From: Candolleomyces eurysporus
Lineage: Eukaryota > Basidiomycota > Agaricomycetes > Agaricales > Psathyrellaceae
Direction of reading: 5' to 3'
Assembly (NCBI GenBank): GCA_027579435.1
Contig: JANBPK010000921.1
Span: 143,131 to 207,130, forward strand
DNA length: 64,000 bases
The notes under the pieces were generated by a model. The model made no database searches. It was not told the origin of the DNA and was given only the letters and a program-made list of their open reading frames with translations. Position numbers and translations under genes: made by a program. Positions 24,751-33,982 of this stretch are shown in pieces (within the stretch, counting starts at the first letter, position 1; every line of letters starts with the position of its first letter).

Positions 24751-25725
24751 CTAATATCCTGCAGCACCAGGCGCGGCATCTCCCTCCCTCTTCAGCCTCA
24801 GCAGGACCTCCTTGAAACGCGACAAATCAGTGGTGTTGGCTCCCGCACGAGCCAAGGTTTTGCTCTGCGAATTCTGCAATTCGATGAGGGAGCAGATACG
24901 CTCCCAGGTGGTTCCACTCCCGAGGAACGCAGTCTGTTCCTGCACGAATTCAGCTTCGTGATCCCTGTAAACAGAGGTTAGATAGTTGGCTCGTATTTGG
25001 CAAATCATAAGCACGCACTTGTTTTCGCGAATGTTCCTCTCCTTCTTCTTCGCGTACTCTTCGTAGAACTCGTCGATAGCACGCTCGGCTTTTGAGATGG
25101 TGTTTTGTTGGCGTTCCTTAGCTGAAGCCTCGCGAGCCTCAATCTCAGCGCGTTGCTTCTCCCGCCATTCACTGTAACACACAGCGATGAGATTGCGGAC
25201 GAGAAGATTATAAGATATGTTCGTACCGAATGACCTCAGGCTCCTCCTCGGGGATTTGTTGTGTCAAGATGGGGGTGGAAGAGAGAGCCGATGGCTGAGG
25301 TCGAGGGGCGAATGTCGGAGTGAATGACGAGGTTTGCTGGACGAGCGGTGGCTGCGGAGGGGTCTGTCACGATAAATTAGTCCAGTCCAGCTTCATGTAA
25401 ATTTACAGATCCAGCTAATGCTAAGTCTTCCGGGCCTCTATGGCGCGCGATGCACGTATACAAGCCAGCAAAAAGGGGGGCAGTAGCAACTCACCTCCTC
25501 GAGCTCGGGGAACTGGCTCTCGAACTTGTCCAGCTCATCATCTCCCGTCACCCTAACATGCTCGCTCCCCTTGGACTCTTCAAAGTCATCAAAGCTGTCA
25601 AACGAGAAACCGCTGGAGCTCTTGGTCTGGGTTGGCTGGGACACCGGAAGTGTTGGGATGTCGCCGTCCAGAGAGATTTCGGGGAACGCTGACGCGGCGG
25701 CATCAAAGTCGATTTCGTCGTCCAT
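24751..25725 (-). CDS. CLC1: Clathrin light chain
   Basis: Regulatory light chain of clathrin, coating vesicles at the plasma membrane and trans-Golgi. The product starts with an acidic MDDEIDFDAAASAFPEISLD, contains GFSFDSFDDFEES, a Pro/Gln linker (PPQPPLVQQTSSFTP) and the heavy-chain-binding helix (REWREKQRAEIEAREASAKE onward, ISKAERAIDEFYEEYAKKKE). The conserved C-terminal segment has WERICSLIELQNSQSKTLA and DLSRFKEVLLRLKREG. Introns split it at about 25500, 25360, 25230-25170 and 25020-24965. The tail GDAAPGAAGY is typical of fungal members. It diverges from GEP4 with only about 207 bp between start codons. Confidence 0.94.
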
Positions 25726-25932
25726 ACTGCCTGTAGAATGCGATTATTTAAATTCTAGTCCTTGGGTGTTGGATTTGAGGAAAAGGAGAACGCTCAGATG
25801 GGCGTCGTGGATGTTGTCGTGGACGTTCTGGCCTGGCTCAATCACTCATCGCTCTGGCCGTGGGAAAAAGGTATTTTTGGCGCTTACTGCCAAGTTCACT
25901 GCCAGTTGTCAGTTGGCCGTTCCCTGCAACTA

Positions 25933-26966
25933 TGCCACTCAATATTCCAGGGATATTGGTCCCCTTTCAGTTGATGATATATCCCAGACTCGTGATACCT
26001 CACTTGTCGGTAAAAGGTGCGCTTTCACTGGAGTGTCCTTACTATATGAACTAACCAAAGAGGTTCAGGAAGATATCCGCCACCTTGACTTCAAGGCGCT
26101 TCGGAAAGCTGGATATCGTGGAGCCATTTTTGACAAAGACAACTGTCTGGTACGCTCCTTATCCCGGTGTACGACGGCAGATCTTGAATTAGCCCTTAGA
26201 CTATCCCTCACCAAGACCAACTCGTTCCAGAACTACAGGTAACTCGTGTGCTGGTGTAAGAGAAGAAGCACCACTCATTCGTTCTGCCTAGGATGCCTGG
26301 AAAGAATGCTTAGAGACGTTCGGAGAAGGCAACGTCCTCATTGTCAGCAACTCAGCTGGCACATACCTCGACGCTGGAGGAATTCAGGTTCGTCCCTGCT
26401 CGTTCCGTGCAACGGCAACAACTTGACCCAAATTGTAGGCTGAGTCCGTTTCGCACCACCTCAACGCCCCAGTCCTACCCCACAAATCCTTCAAACCAGC
26501 TTATTCATGTATCTCTTCCGTTCGTACCTACTTCTCGTCTCTCAAGACACCGTTGAAAGATGAAGAACTCATCGTCGTGGGTGACCGAGTCTTCACCGAC
26601 GTCATTATGGCCAACCGAATGCGAAAATCAAGAATCTCGAAATCCAACAACCCACTTCAAATGTCCCTGTCCTGTGCATTCGAGAAATCCGGTACCGTCG
26701 CAACCGAGAAAGAATCCGCTGGACTAGTCGACACGTCCAAGGCCAATGGACCGCTCGCTATTCTGACCACGGGAGTATGGAAGAGGGAGTCCATGCTTAT
26801 GCGTTATCTGGAGCTAAACCTGGTGAACGCTGTACGGAAGTGGTCTAAACCCAAGTCCGATGAGCCACTAGACTCGGATACCGCAAGATTCGTCCGGGAA
26901 CTGCCAGAACCACTTCCACCGAAAAGTTGGTTTGCGAAAACGCTCGATAGATTGAAACGGACATGA
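25933..26966 (+). CDS. GEP4: Mitochondrial phosphatidylglycerophosphatase GEP4
   Basis: HAD-superfamily phosphatase that dephosphorylates phosphatidylglycerophosphate in the mitochondrial matrix, a step of cardiolipin synthesis. The start MPLNIPGILVPFQLMIYPRL and joined HLDFKALRKAGYRGAIFDKD are the family hallmarks. Motif I DKDNCLT is split by an intron at 26149; motif II is LIVSNSAGTYLDAGG (near 26340); the downstream Lys segment is LPHKSFKP (near 26480) and motif IV is VVGDRVFTDVIMANRM (near 26577). An insert with SGTVATEKESAGLVDTSKAN is longer than in yeast. It ends SWFAKTLDRLKRT. Introns are short and canonical; the first acceptor was chosen so that SVKDIRHLD is in frame. Confidence 0.93.
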
Positions 26967-27524
26967 CTGTAGATAGGTCTGTTCGCCAGTGCACCACCTC
27001 CCCACTCCTTATCTACATACCTAGAGTAACATATCTGTATTACTTTTCTCTCGACGCGACGTCCGTTAAATCAGTGCTGGAAAACATGTTTATTACAGAC
27101 AATCGTTACATTGGACCAGGACAACAAGTGACTATGCTACTAGAAAGGATGCAAGATGTGATGAAGAACCGAAACTGAATGCGTGTGGGTTGGGGTATGA
27201 GATGCATGAAATGGGGTATGTAGTGCTTAGCGAAGAGGAATAGGATGGATAGATGAAATGGGTAGATAAAGGTGAAGATCAAAAGACGCATGATCCAATG
27301 AAACTAGGCTCCGGGGAGACTATCGAAATCGACGTTGAAAAGCCCAGAAATCATGGAACGGAAGAATGGTCGGAAAGGGAGCGTATCAAACGAGGCCTGA
27401 AGGACGAGGAAGCATTTCAAAAACTTGAACCAATCACTGGCCGTCATTTGGTAGATGGCAGGTGCGCCTGGCCTACAATAACCAGGGTCGTTAGCTAAAA
27501 TGCCACAATTTACTGAAGAGGGTC
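26967..27524. other. Intergenic, no gene recognised
   Basis: About 560 bases downstream of GEP4. Small open frames on both strands lack recognisable content. The part from about 27300 to 27480, read on the minus strand, could be decayed coding sequence continuing the BTB-like fragment: it gives SDWFKFLKC then loses similarity. Confidence 0.4.
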
Positions 27525-27859
27525 TGCTTACACCGGACAGAAGACCCAGAGGTAGCGTTCGAAATGTTTGGCACCAATAGCGCCACGGCCAGGGAGCCTC
27601 AGGGGACGAGCGTTATTGTATCGATCTCCCCCGTTTGGCGTCCAGATATCCATGGCTTCACCGAGGAGCCTGGTGAAGTTGTAAGGGAGGGCCGATAAGG
27701 CGGTGTCATCGAGTCGGAAAAGTGTGTTTCCCGCCTGTTAATCCCGTAGTGAGAGGGCGGGCATCTTGACCAGGGTATGGGTGTATTCACCTGGATCACA
27801 ACATTGCCGTCCTGATTGTAGTAGAGGGGGTGTGGAAGTGGAAAGAATATTCCTGCCAT
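27525..27859 (-). pseudogene. BTB/POZ-like fragment, probably degraded
   Basis: Two exons joined at a 60-base intron (donor after DGNVVIQ near 27810, acceptor AACAG near 27740) give MAGIFFPLPHPLYYNQDGNV followed by AGNTLFRLDDTALSALP, an insert, then RPLRLPGRG and HFERYLWVFCPV. The HPLYY.DG..VI...TLFR start and the F.RYLW end resemble the BTB domain of the many agaric BTB proteins. The middle, where a Val-His-Arg stretch is expected, does not match, and no convincing continuation is found downstream. It may be a decaying copy or a divergent family. The family assignment is from memory and weak. Confidence 0.33.
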
Positions 27860-28359
27860 AATGCCGACTATTTGGAGGTGAGAAGGGACGGTAGGAAGGA
27901 TGAGATTTGAAAACACTCACTAGATCAGGTCAGGGAGAGCTTTTGAATGAGAGAGGAGAATTGTGGGCGTCGATAGGGAGTTCCAGAGCCAGTATATGTA
28001 CTTTTTCTACAGCAGTTCCTCCCATTGATATAGCTCGCATCTTGGCCAGAGTAAACAACGATCGAGGACAACGACACGTTAGATCTGAGTCAAGGGTGTC
28101 CTGTTATGGGTGATCTTTGGGGAACGTGTTCGAGGCATTTCCCGAGAGTCTGATCGCACTGAGGAGGAGCACAATGGATAAAGCAATGCGATATGTCGAA
28201 ATTGGGATTTGGGCAAAAGGAGACTCGGCTTCTGTAGTGTCCAAAACATAGCGCTTCTTGATCTTTCTTGTTGCGATGGTAGCACAGGGTAGCCCTAGCG
28301 CTTGTGACTCGAAAAATGTCGAGCTTATCAATCTGTGTCTCGTCTAACGGGCGATCTCA
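27860..28359. other. Intergenic upstream of the aldo-keto reductase pair
   Basis: About 500 bases between the BTB-like fragment and the first aldo-keto reductase, divergent in orientation. No domain-bearing frame is seen. It presumably carries the promoter of the reductase gene. Confidence 0.4.
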
Positions 28360-29626
28360 ATGTCCTCCCCAAAGCCCACACTGAAATCTACAGTTCGCCT
28401 TTCTACAGGTGCGCTTCTCGTAGGATGTAGAACGAAGCACGGACTGAATATTCCTTCCAGGCTATTCCATGCCCCTCCTGGGGTTCGGAGCGTTTCTCAA
28501 CGATGGCGCCTCCATATCCGAAGCGTTGAAAGCTGGATACAGGCATATCGACACAGCTCAGATGTACAAAAACGAAGCTGACGTCGGAGAGGCAGTCAAG
28601 AATTTCAACCTCAGCAGGGAAGACATCTTCATCAGTGAGCCAGACCCTGCACCCCCTGTACCCTGACTGGATTACCGAGTCATCTCCCATTAGCCACTAA
28701 AGTCACCTCTGAGAACGACGGCCACGGATACGATAAAGCAGTGAAGGCTGTTGACGCCTCCCTTGCAGAGCTTCGGTCAGGTAAGAATGATCAAATTTCT
28801 GCAATCTCGGCAAAGCTAATGTCCGTCAATGTCCGGCGCTCGACAAACAGCCTACATCGATCTCTATTTGATCCATGACCCGTTCGCAGGCAAAGAGAAG
28901 CGTCTCGAGACATACAAGGCCCTTCTGGAAGCGAAGGCTGTGGGAAAGATTCGTTCTGTTGGCGTCTCCAACTAGTATGTTTGAATGAAGTCTGCGTGCT
29001 CTGCTTCGGACGTTTTACCTTTTGTCTGCTCTCTGATCAGTGGCATCCACCACATCGAAGAAATCAAGGCTGCTGGGTTGGAAATTCCGGCCGTAAACCA
29101 GCTTGAGGTCTGTCCATTGTACAGCCTTTGCTCTAATTCGGTTGCGCTCAATCAGGAATCTCCAGCTCCATCCCTTCTGTCAACATAGATCCATCGTAAA
29201 GTACTGCCAAGATAACGGGATCGTTGTTCAAGCGTATTGTCCAATCCTCCGAGGAAAGGTGGATCTTCCTGTTTTCCAGGAGATCGCGTCTAAGGTGGGG
29301 ATCGCACTTTCTCTGATTAACTTATGTGGTCTAACATGGCGATCTATCTCCCTTTAAGTACCAACGAGAACCTGCACAAATTCTTTTGCGTTGGTCGCTG
29401 CAGAAAGGGTAAGAATTCGTGTTCAACAAGCGCACCAACCTCATTCAGCTCACTGCTCAATTTCATTAGATTCGTTCCGCTTCCCAAAAGCTCTACTCCA
29501 TCACGAATCCAATCTAATGCGAACTTATACGACTTCGAACTCTCCGACGAAGATATGGCAAAGCTTGACGCTTTAGATAAGGGCGACGAGGGCGCCGTGA
29601 GTTGGAACCCTGTGCACGCCCCATAA
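28360..29626 (+). CDS. Aldo-keto reductase, tandem copy 1
   Basis: NAD(P)H-dependent reductase of the AKR superfamily, small-aldehyde or ketone substrates. Start MSSPKPTLKSTVRLSTG, then after an intron YSMPLLGFGAFLNDGAS. The catalytic tetrad is present: Asp in RHIDTAQMYKNE, Tyr in MYKNE, Lys in the TKVTSENDGHGYDK exon, and His in YLIHDPFAGK. Cofactor-binding regions follow: GKIRSVGVSNYG and PLPKSSTPSRIQSNANLYDF. It ends EGAVSWNPVHAP. The exon after NQLE must start with LHPFCQHRS (acceptor CCAG at about 29162) to keep the frame. About seven introns. It is a close paralogue of the next gene, with intron positions and C-terminal sequence shared, so this is a tandem duplication. Confidence 0.9.
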
Positions 29627-29761
29627 ATGTCAACATTGCTACGTCGAGTAAATATATGGACTTACAGAAGCATCTTAGTGAGCAGCTAGATCGGCATAGT
29701 TTGCTAGCTTACTCAGTCGTAACAGTACCGGTACCGATGTCGTCATTGTCTTCTGGGCGCC

Positions 29762-29769
29762 TATAAATA
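29762..29769 (+). promoter_or_regulatory. TATA box of the second aldo-keto reductase
   Basis: TATAAATA lies 41 bases before the ATG at 29810, within a normal distance of a short 5' leader. No such consensus was noticed upstream of the first copy, so the two paralogues may differ in core promoter type. Confidence 0.55.
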
Positions 29770-29809
29770 CGGCCTTGCTTCGAATTAACTTCTAACCACC
29801 GATTTCAAC

Positions 29810-31086
29810 ATGGCTTCTCCCGTGTTAAACATCAAATCGACCGTTCGCCTCTCCTCTGGTACGTTCGCTGCACGTTCTCATCGCCAATAGCAGCCTTATT
29901 ACAGTAAATCTGTTGCGTGTTTCGCTCCAGGTCATCTCATCCCTCTCTTGGGCTTTGGTGTCTTCCAGAACTATGATGCCAAACCTGCTGTGCTCGAGGC
30001 ATTCCGAGCTGGCTACAGACACGTCGACTCTGCTCAAATGTACAGGAACGAAGCGGAGGTAGGAGCCGCCGTTCGAGAATCCGGCCTCAACCGAGAGGAT
30101 GTGTTCATCAGTAAGATACATTCGCTCTTCCATTCAGTCGCTAAACGGTACTGAGGTCTCCCAAGCAACCAAGGTTGCCAGTCAAGGTCATGGATATGAC
30201 AAGACATTGAAAGGTGTTGATGCTTCACTTGCCAAATTCCAATTCGGTGAGTACGTTATCCATGTCTACAATTCAAAGTCATTCCTTATCCCCATTGTGA
30301 CCTTCGGACCCTTAGATTATGTCGACCTCTTCTTGATCCACGACCCTCTATCTGGAAAGCAAAAGAGGTTGGAGACTTACAAAGCCTTACTCGAGGCTAA
30401 AGCCGCTGGGAAGATTAAATCAGTTGGCGTTTCCAATTAGTGCGTTAAAATCAGTGAAAGTTTCATTAGTGTGTTGCTCTTTCAGCTAACCACGCAAACC
30501 TGGTCACAGTGGAGTGCACCATCTGGAGGAGCTCAAGGCTGCCGGCTACGAGGCACCCACGATCAACCAAATCGAGGTGAGAGTTATTCCTCCATTTAAT
30601 GGTTCGATTTTAAGGTTGTTAAACTTCCACAGCTGCACCCGTTTTGCCAACAAAAGCCCATCGTAGACTACTGCAACAAGAATGGAATAGTCATTGAGGC
30701 ATACTGCCCCGTTCTTCGAGGTGATATGAGCCATCCTGTAATCCAGGAGCTAGCGTCCAAGGTACTGTCACCCTTCCATTAACTTATTAAGTAGCATGCA
30801 CTCACAGAAGACGATACACAGCATAAGCGAGACCCCGGCCAGATACTCATCCGGTGGTCATTGCAGAAAGGGTACGAACAGAATTTGCAAGTCCAGAGAA
30901 TTTCTTGCTCATGGTTTCCTTTTAAACAGCTTTGTTCCTCTCCCAAAGAGCGCCACACCTTCCAGAATTCAATCCAACGCGGACCTATATGACTTCGAGC
31001 TCACCGACGAAGATGTAGCCAAACTAGATGCATTGGACGAGGGCGATGACGGTGCTATCAGCTGGAACCCTGTGAACGCACCCTGA
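29810..31086 (+). CDS. Aldo-keto reductase, tandem copy 2
   Basis: Second member of the tandem pair. Start MASPVLNIKSTVRLSSG, continuing HLIPLLGFGVFQNYDAKPAV. Tetrad: Asp and Tyr in RHVDSAQMYRNE, Lys in the exon opening TKVASQGHGYDK, His in LFLIHDPLSGK. The C-terminal half matches copy 1 nearly word for word (KGFVPLPKSATPSRIQSNAD, then YDFELTDEDVAKLDALDEGD) and ends WNPVNAP. Both use the same splice plan, including the intron splitting the aspartate of FDYVDL and the one after the GVSN loop. The intervening 184 bases hold the promoter with a TATA box. Substrates cannot be predicted; relatives reduce xylose, methylglyoxal or 2-methylbutyraldehyde. Confidence 0.9.
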
Positions 31087-32000
31087 GAGGTTCGGAAAGA
31101 TGAAATCTGTAGTATCAAATCGTTCAATTGTAAGAAGAAATGGATGTTCATGCTCTTCTTGCTTGCTTGTTGTACATTGTTAGAAAACGGAGTTCCACTA
31201 CTACTGCGCCAAAAAACCCGAAAGGTAAAGGCTCATAGAGCGCTCGTAAGCTCCTTCGCCGTACCCTCGACCTGATCCTCGTGCACACTCTCCAACCCCA
31301 CACCCCTCAATATCTTAGCCACAGTTTCGTACCTGACCGCGTCCAACTCCTGCTCGCTCTTCACCAACAGCATGCCCGCAAATCCAAGAGCATTCACTGG
31401 AAGCCTTTCACCAGTCTTTTCTAGCAGATGGGTTTCGAACTTGCGCGGAACGAGGTGCATATGCTCGAGAGTGATGATAACGTTGTAGGAGGGGCGTCCA
31501 GGAGGATAGTCCGGGTCATGACGGACAGTCGAGATGCACAGGTCGAGGAGCTGGAGGAAGACGTCTGATAACACTTTCTCCAGGTCTTCCACAGAGAAAG
31601 TATCGAGGTAGGACGGGAAGCGGAACGAGGAGCTCGCGTATGGCAGGCTGGTTAGGGAGAATGGCCGTGCTAGAACGCAAACGCGAGCAAGTCACAAAAG
31701 TGGAGCAAGTGATCGAAAGAACGAACGTACTCGGCTGTTCTAGCTGCGCCTTCCTAGCTAAAGTCTCGATCGGAGGGCTCAGCGGAGATTCGGTTGGGAG
31801 GAATTGGATGTGTTTGTGAGGTTGGCTTGCCCCGCTATTTTCCCCACCTGCCCAGCTCGCGTCAATACCAATTAGGGCAGACAAAGAGATCTTGGAGCCT
31901 ACAATTATAGAAGGCGAAAAAGTGCCTCCCGGATCGCTTAGCAGCGATCAAAAGCGAGTAGGTTTGAACAAGCTCGGAGGGCAAGAGGGGCGAGGCCTGT

Positions 32001-32015
32001 TCCTTGCTTCAGCAA
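32001..32015 (+). repeat. Left copy of 15-bp inverted repeat of the insertion
   Basis: TCCTTGCTTCAGCAA at the left end of the insert; its exact reverse complement is at 32934-32948. The core TTGCT/AGCAA is itself nearly palindromic, so each copy can also fold alone. Confidence 0.8.
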
Positions 32016-32362
32016 GGCTTTCCCAACTGACAATTCTACTATATAAGGCAATAAATGTGACGATGTACAAGTTTGCAACCAAGGCCATCACCTTCATCAC
32101 TTCGAGCAGATTCTCCTATCTCTTCCATCCACTCGATGGATCGTAGTTCAAACAGTTTGTTTACACAAGTTCAATGAAGAACGGGCGATCGAGGAGCAAC
32201 GGAGGCGCGACCCTTCTGCCCCTGCGGCGAACGCATGGGTTGCACGTGCACGGCTACGGTCTCACTCTCTGGCTCAGGGTCTAACTCTTTCTCTCTTCCT
32301 CTCTGTTGCGACGAGTCTCAAAATCTTGCTACCCTCCCTGTATCCCACCCTTAATACTTATC

Positions 32363-32422
32363 AGCTGACCACATCGGAATAATAATATGTGGACCGACTG
32401 GCCTCAGGCCGTCGGCTCATTG
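32363..32422 (+). repeat. 60-bp internal direct repeat, copy 1
   Basis: Sixty bases starting AGCTGACC and ending GGCTCATTG, 57 of 60 identical to the copy at 32524-32583. The core CCGACTGGCCTCAGGCCGTC(GG) folds on itself: CCGAC-GGCCT pairs with AGGCC-GTCGG with one bulged T. Only these two copies were noticed in the window. Confidence 0.85.
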
Positions 32423-32523
32423 TTCTTCCAACGCTCCTCAAATCGCTTCGCTCATCTCTAATATTTGTTTCCTTTATTTTCTTTCTCTTTCACCACAACA
32501 NAAAAAAAAACGAAACTTTTCAT

Positions 32524-32583
32524 AGCTGACAACGTCGGAATAATAATATGTGGACCGACTGGCCTCAGGCCTTCGGCTCATTG
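32524..32583 (+). repeat. 60-bp internal direct repeat, copy 2
   Basis: Second copy, offset 161 bases from the first, same orientation. It differs at three positions; one of them (T for G in the right arm, giving CCTTCGG) weakens the hairpin. It is preceded by an A-rich run at 32501-32511. Confidence 0.85.
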
Positions 32584-32738
32584 CCCGCTACCGTTACTCT
32601 AAGCTCTTCACAGACCCCGACACTTCATTGGAACCCGTAAATCTATAGATTTCATTCTCCAAATCATTCTCTGCTCGTGAAACCCTCCCGCTTCCGATGG
32701 CAGCACTTGGCCCCCCCNTCCCCTTGCGCGAGCGCGAG

Positions 32739-32753
32739 CACGCCGCAGGCGTG
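32739..32753. repeat. GC-rich palindrome inside the insertion
   Basis: CACGCC-GCA-GGCGTG, a perfect 6-bp stem with a 3-base loop, embedded in an alternating GCG/GAGCG block (32725-32767) unlike the surrounding AT-rich insert. It may be a separate structural module or a second nested insert. Confidence 0.6.
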
Positions 32754-32933
32754 CGTCAGCGAGCGCAGTTCAGAAGCATGAAGGTCTCATTAAGGAAATC
32801 ATCTTTGAAAGTAGTGGATATTATTGTATGCGGTCAAAAGTGCGGTGCTAATTGCAGAGTAGGTTTCAGACTCGTGCTATATGTTTCTTTACGATTGGAT
32901 GTCAATTAAAGCAAGCAGCACGGTCAGGAGCTG

Positions 32934-32948
32934 TTGCTGAAGCAAGGA
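32934..32948 (-). repeat. Right copy of 15-bp inverted repeat of the insertion
   Basis: TTGCTGAAGCAAGGA, exact reverse complement of 32001-32015, but 29 bases inside the right junction. A subterminal rather than terminal position argues against a simple cut-and-paste MITE. Confidence 0.8.
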
Positions 32949-32955
32949 ATCAGGG

Positions 32956-32968
32956 GTGGCACTGCCAC
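32956..32968 (+). repeat. Small hairpin near the right end of the insertion
   Basis: GTGGC-ACT-GCCAC, with an alternative wider pairing GGTGGC/GCCACC. It ends nine bases before the insert boundary and is followed by CTAG and then T. Rolling-circle elements carry such a terminator-like hairpin just before the 3' end. Confidence 0.55.
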
Positions 32969-33534
32969 GCCACCTAGTGATCGAAACTCTGAAGGAAATT
33001 TGAGCCATCCGTCAGGGGGCCGAAGAAAATAAAGAGGGTGGTTACGCAGTACCTTTGGGTACCAAGAGGAAGTGGTGCGGAACCACAGAAAATTTGTTCA
33101 GCTATTGGAGCAGTGAGATGAAGAATTTGCGAATTTATGTCATGAAAACTTACAAGGATCACAAACTCCTCCTCTGTGAGTTCATCTTTGAGATCGCCAA
33201 CATGCAATTGGGGGTTGTATGGAGGCGCGAAAGGGTCGATCTTTGTGTCATCTGCGGCAGCCTCACTCGCTGTCGTCTCGACCTCAAAACGAGGAGATGG
33301 GAGGGTAGGCTTCTTCTGTAACGCTGGACACAATGTAATCTCGAACTAAATGTCGAACCAGTTGAGCCGGTTGTTAGAGCGACGAATTTCGCACCAATAG
33401 AGTGCACGTACGTCGATATCGAGCTCGTTGTGCTTCTCAATGGTAGAGGGGAAGTAAAAGAGATCGCCGGATTTCAATGCACTCTCGTAAGCTCCTGGGA
33501 CCTTTTTAATGATATCGCTATGTGTCGACGCCAT

Positions 33535-33982
33535 GGAAGCACAGTTGAGGTCGAAGTAAACAGGGGACAAGGAATGGATTTATAGAGGTCAAAGGAAGGG
33601 CGAGAGGGCACTCGGCGTAGCCAGTTCACGCAATTCCAGGACGAGTCGACGTCTGATCAGCTCACCGAATATAGCCCCCGCATCATGCTCAAAAGCAAAG
33701 CTCATAACAACTGCGTCGTATAGTACAGTGGGATACATAGGACTTGTACAGGAGGTCAAATATCCTTGTAAATGTATTGGCCGAAAGGACTGTCCTCGTA
33801 GAAGGAAAAGAAAGTGCATGGTTTGATATGAGAGAAGGTGAATAATAAAGGAATGGTAAGGCCAGCCTTAATTGAAGGATAACAGGTTGCTTTGGTTCTT
33901 TCCCAATCATTGAGAGAGAAAAGAAGGTGAGGAAGGACTACCAATGGATCTTCACCGAGCGACGGTAGCACTCGCTAGGCGA
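33535..33982. other. Intergenic, no gene recognised
   Basis: About 450 bases between the start of the APA2 gene and the 3' end of the next minus-strand gene. Frames here lack splice-consistent or domain-bearing content; probably the APA2 promoter. Confidence 0.4.

Larger units (their letters stand above)
32000..32977. mobile_element. Non-coding insertion element, Helentron/Helitron-like by its ends
   Basis: Extra DNA of about 978 bases lying inside an APA2 exon; the ends may slide by one or two bases because GT occurs at both junctions. It encodes no protein. The left end begins with TCCTTGCTTCAGCAA (32001-32015), and its exact reverse complement is subterminal on the right (32934-32948). 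Right of that is a 5-bp-stem hairpin (32956-32968) a few bases before CTAG (32974-32977), followed by T. Inside are two copies of a 60-bp repeat, a CT-rich block (32285-32310) and an A run with an N at 32501. The combination of subterminal inverted repeats, a 3' hairpin, a CTRR end and no evident target duplication is what I would expect of a non-autonomous Helentron-like element. Alternatives are an unusual MITE or a composite of several insertions. Confidence 0.7.
31233..33534 (-). pseudogene. APA2: Ap4A phosphorylase (APA2-type) interrupted by an insertion
   Basis: Diadenosine 5',5'''-tetraphosphate phosphorylase, which in yeast splits Ap4A to ATP/ADP. On the minus strand the N-terminal exons read MASTHSDIIKKVPGAYESAL, FEITLCPALQKKPTLPSPRF, PFAPPYNPQLHVGDLKDEL and LLNKFSVVPHHFLLVPK, then KEFRS at about 32980. 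There the coding match stops at a TAG in frame. It resumes, same strand and frame, at about 31998 with QASPLLPSELVQTYSLLIAA and HFFAFYNC, then across an intron ENSGASQPHKHIQFLP, the HIT-like active-site signature, and ends GTAKELTSAL at 31233. Intron 3' of the break is intact. No donor/acceptor pair was found that removes the insert in frame, so this copy should be non-functional unless the other nucleus or another locus carries a whole copy. Confidence 0.87.

Noticed and set aside
32363..32583. The two 60-bp repeats as long terminal repeats of a retroelement
   Set aside because: Only about 100 bases separate them, they lie well inside the insert, and no TG..CA ends or priming sites are seen.
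31999..32977. The APA2 insert as a long intron
   Set aside because: No GT-AG pair at the borders restores the frame: the in-frame TAG follows the break at once, and all candidate acceptors near the left border give the wrong phase from the preceding donor.
32000..32977. The insert as a canonical plant-type Helitron (5' TC, target A/T)
   Set aside because: The CTAG end and hairpin fit, but the left flank is not A and the inverted repeats are not a feature of classic Helitrons; the Helentron-like variant fits better and remains a hypothesis.
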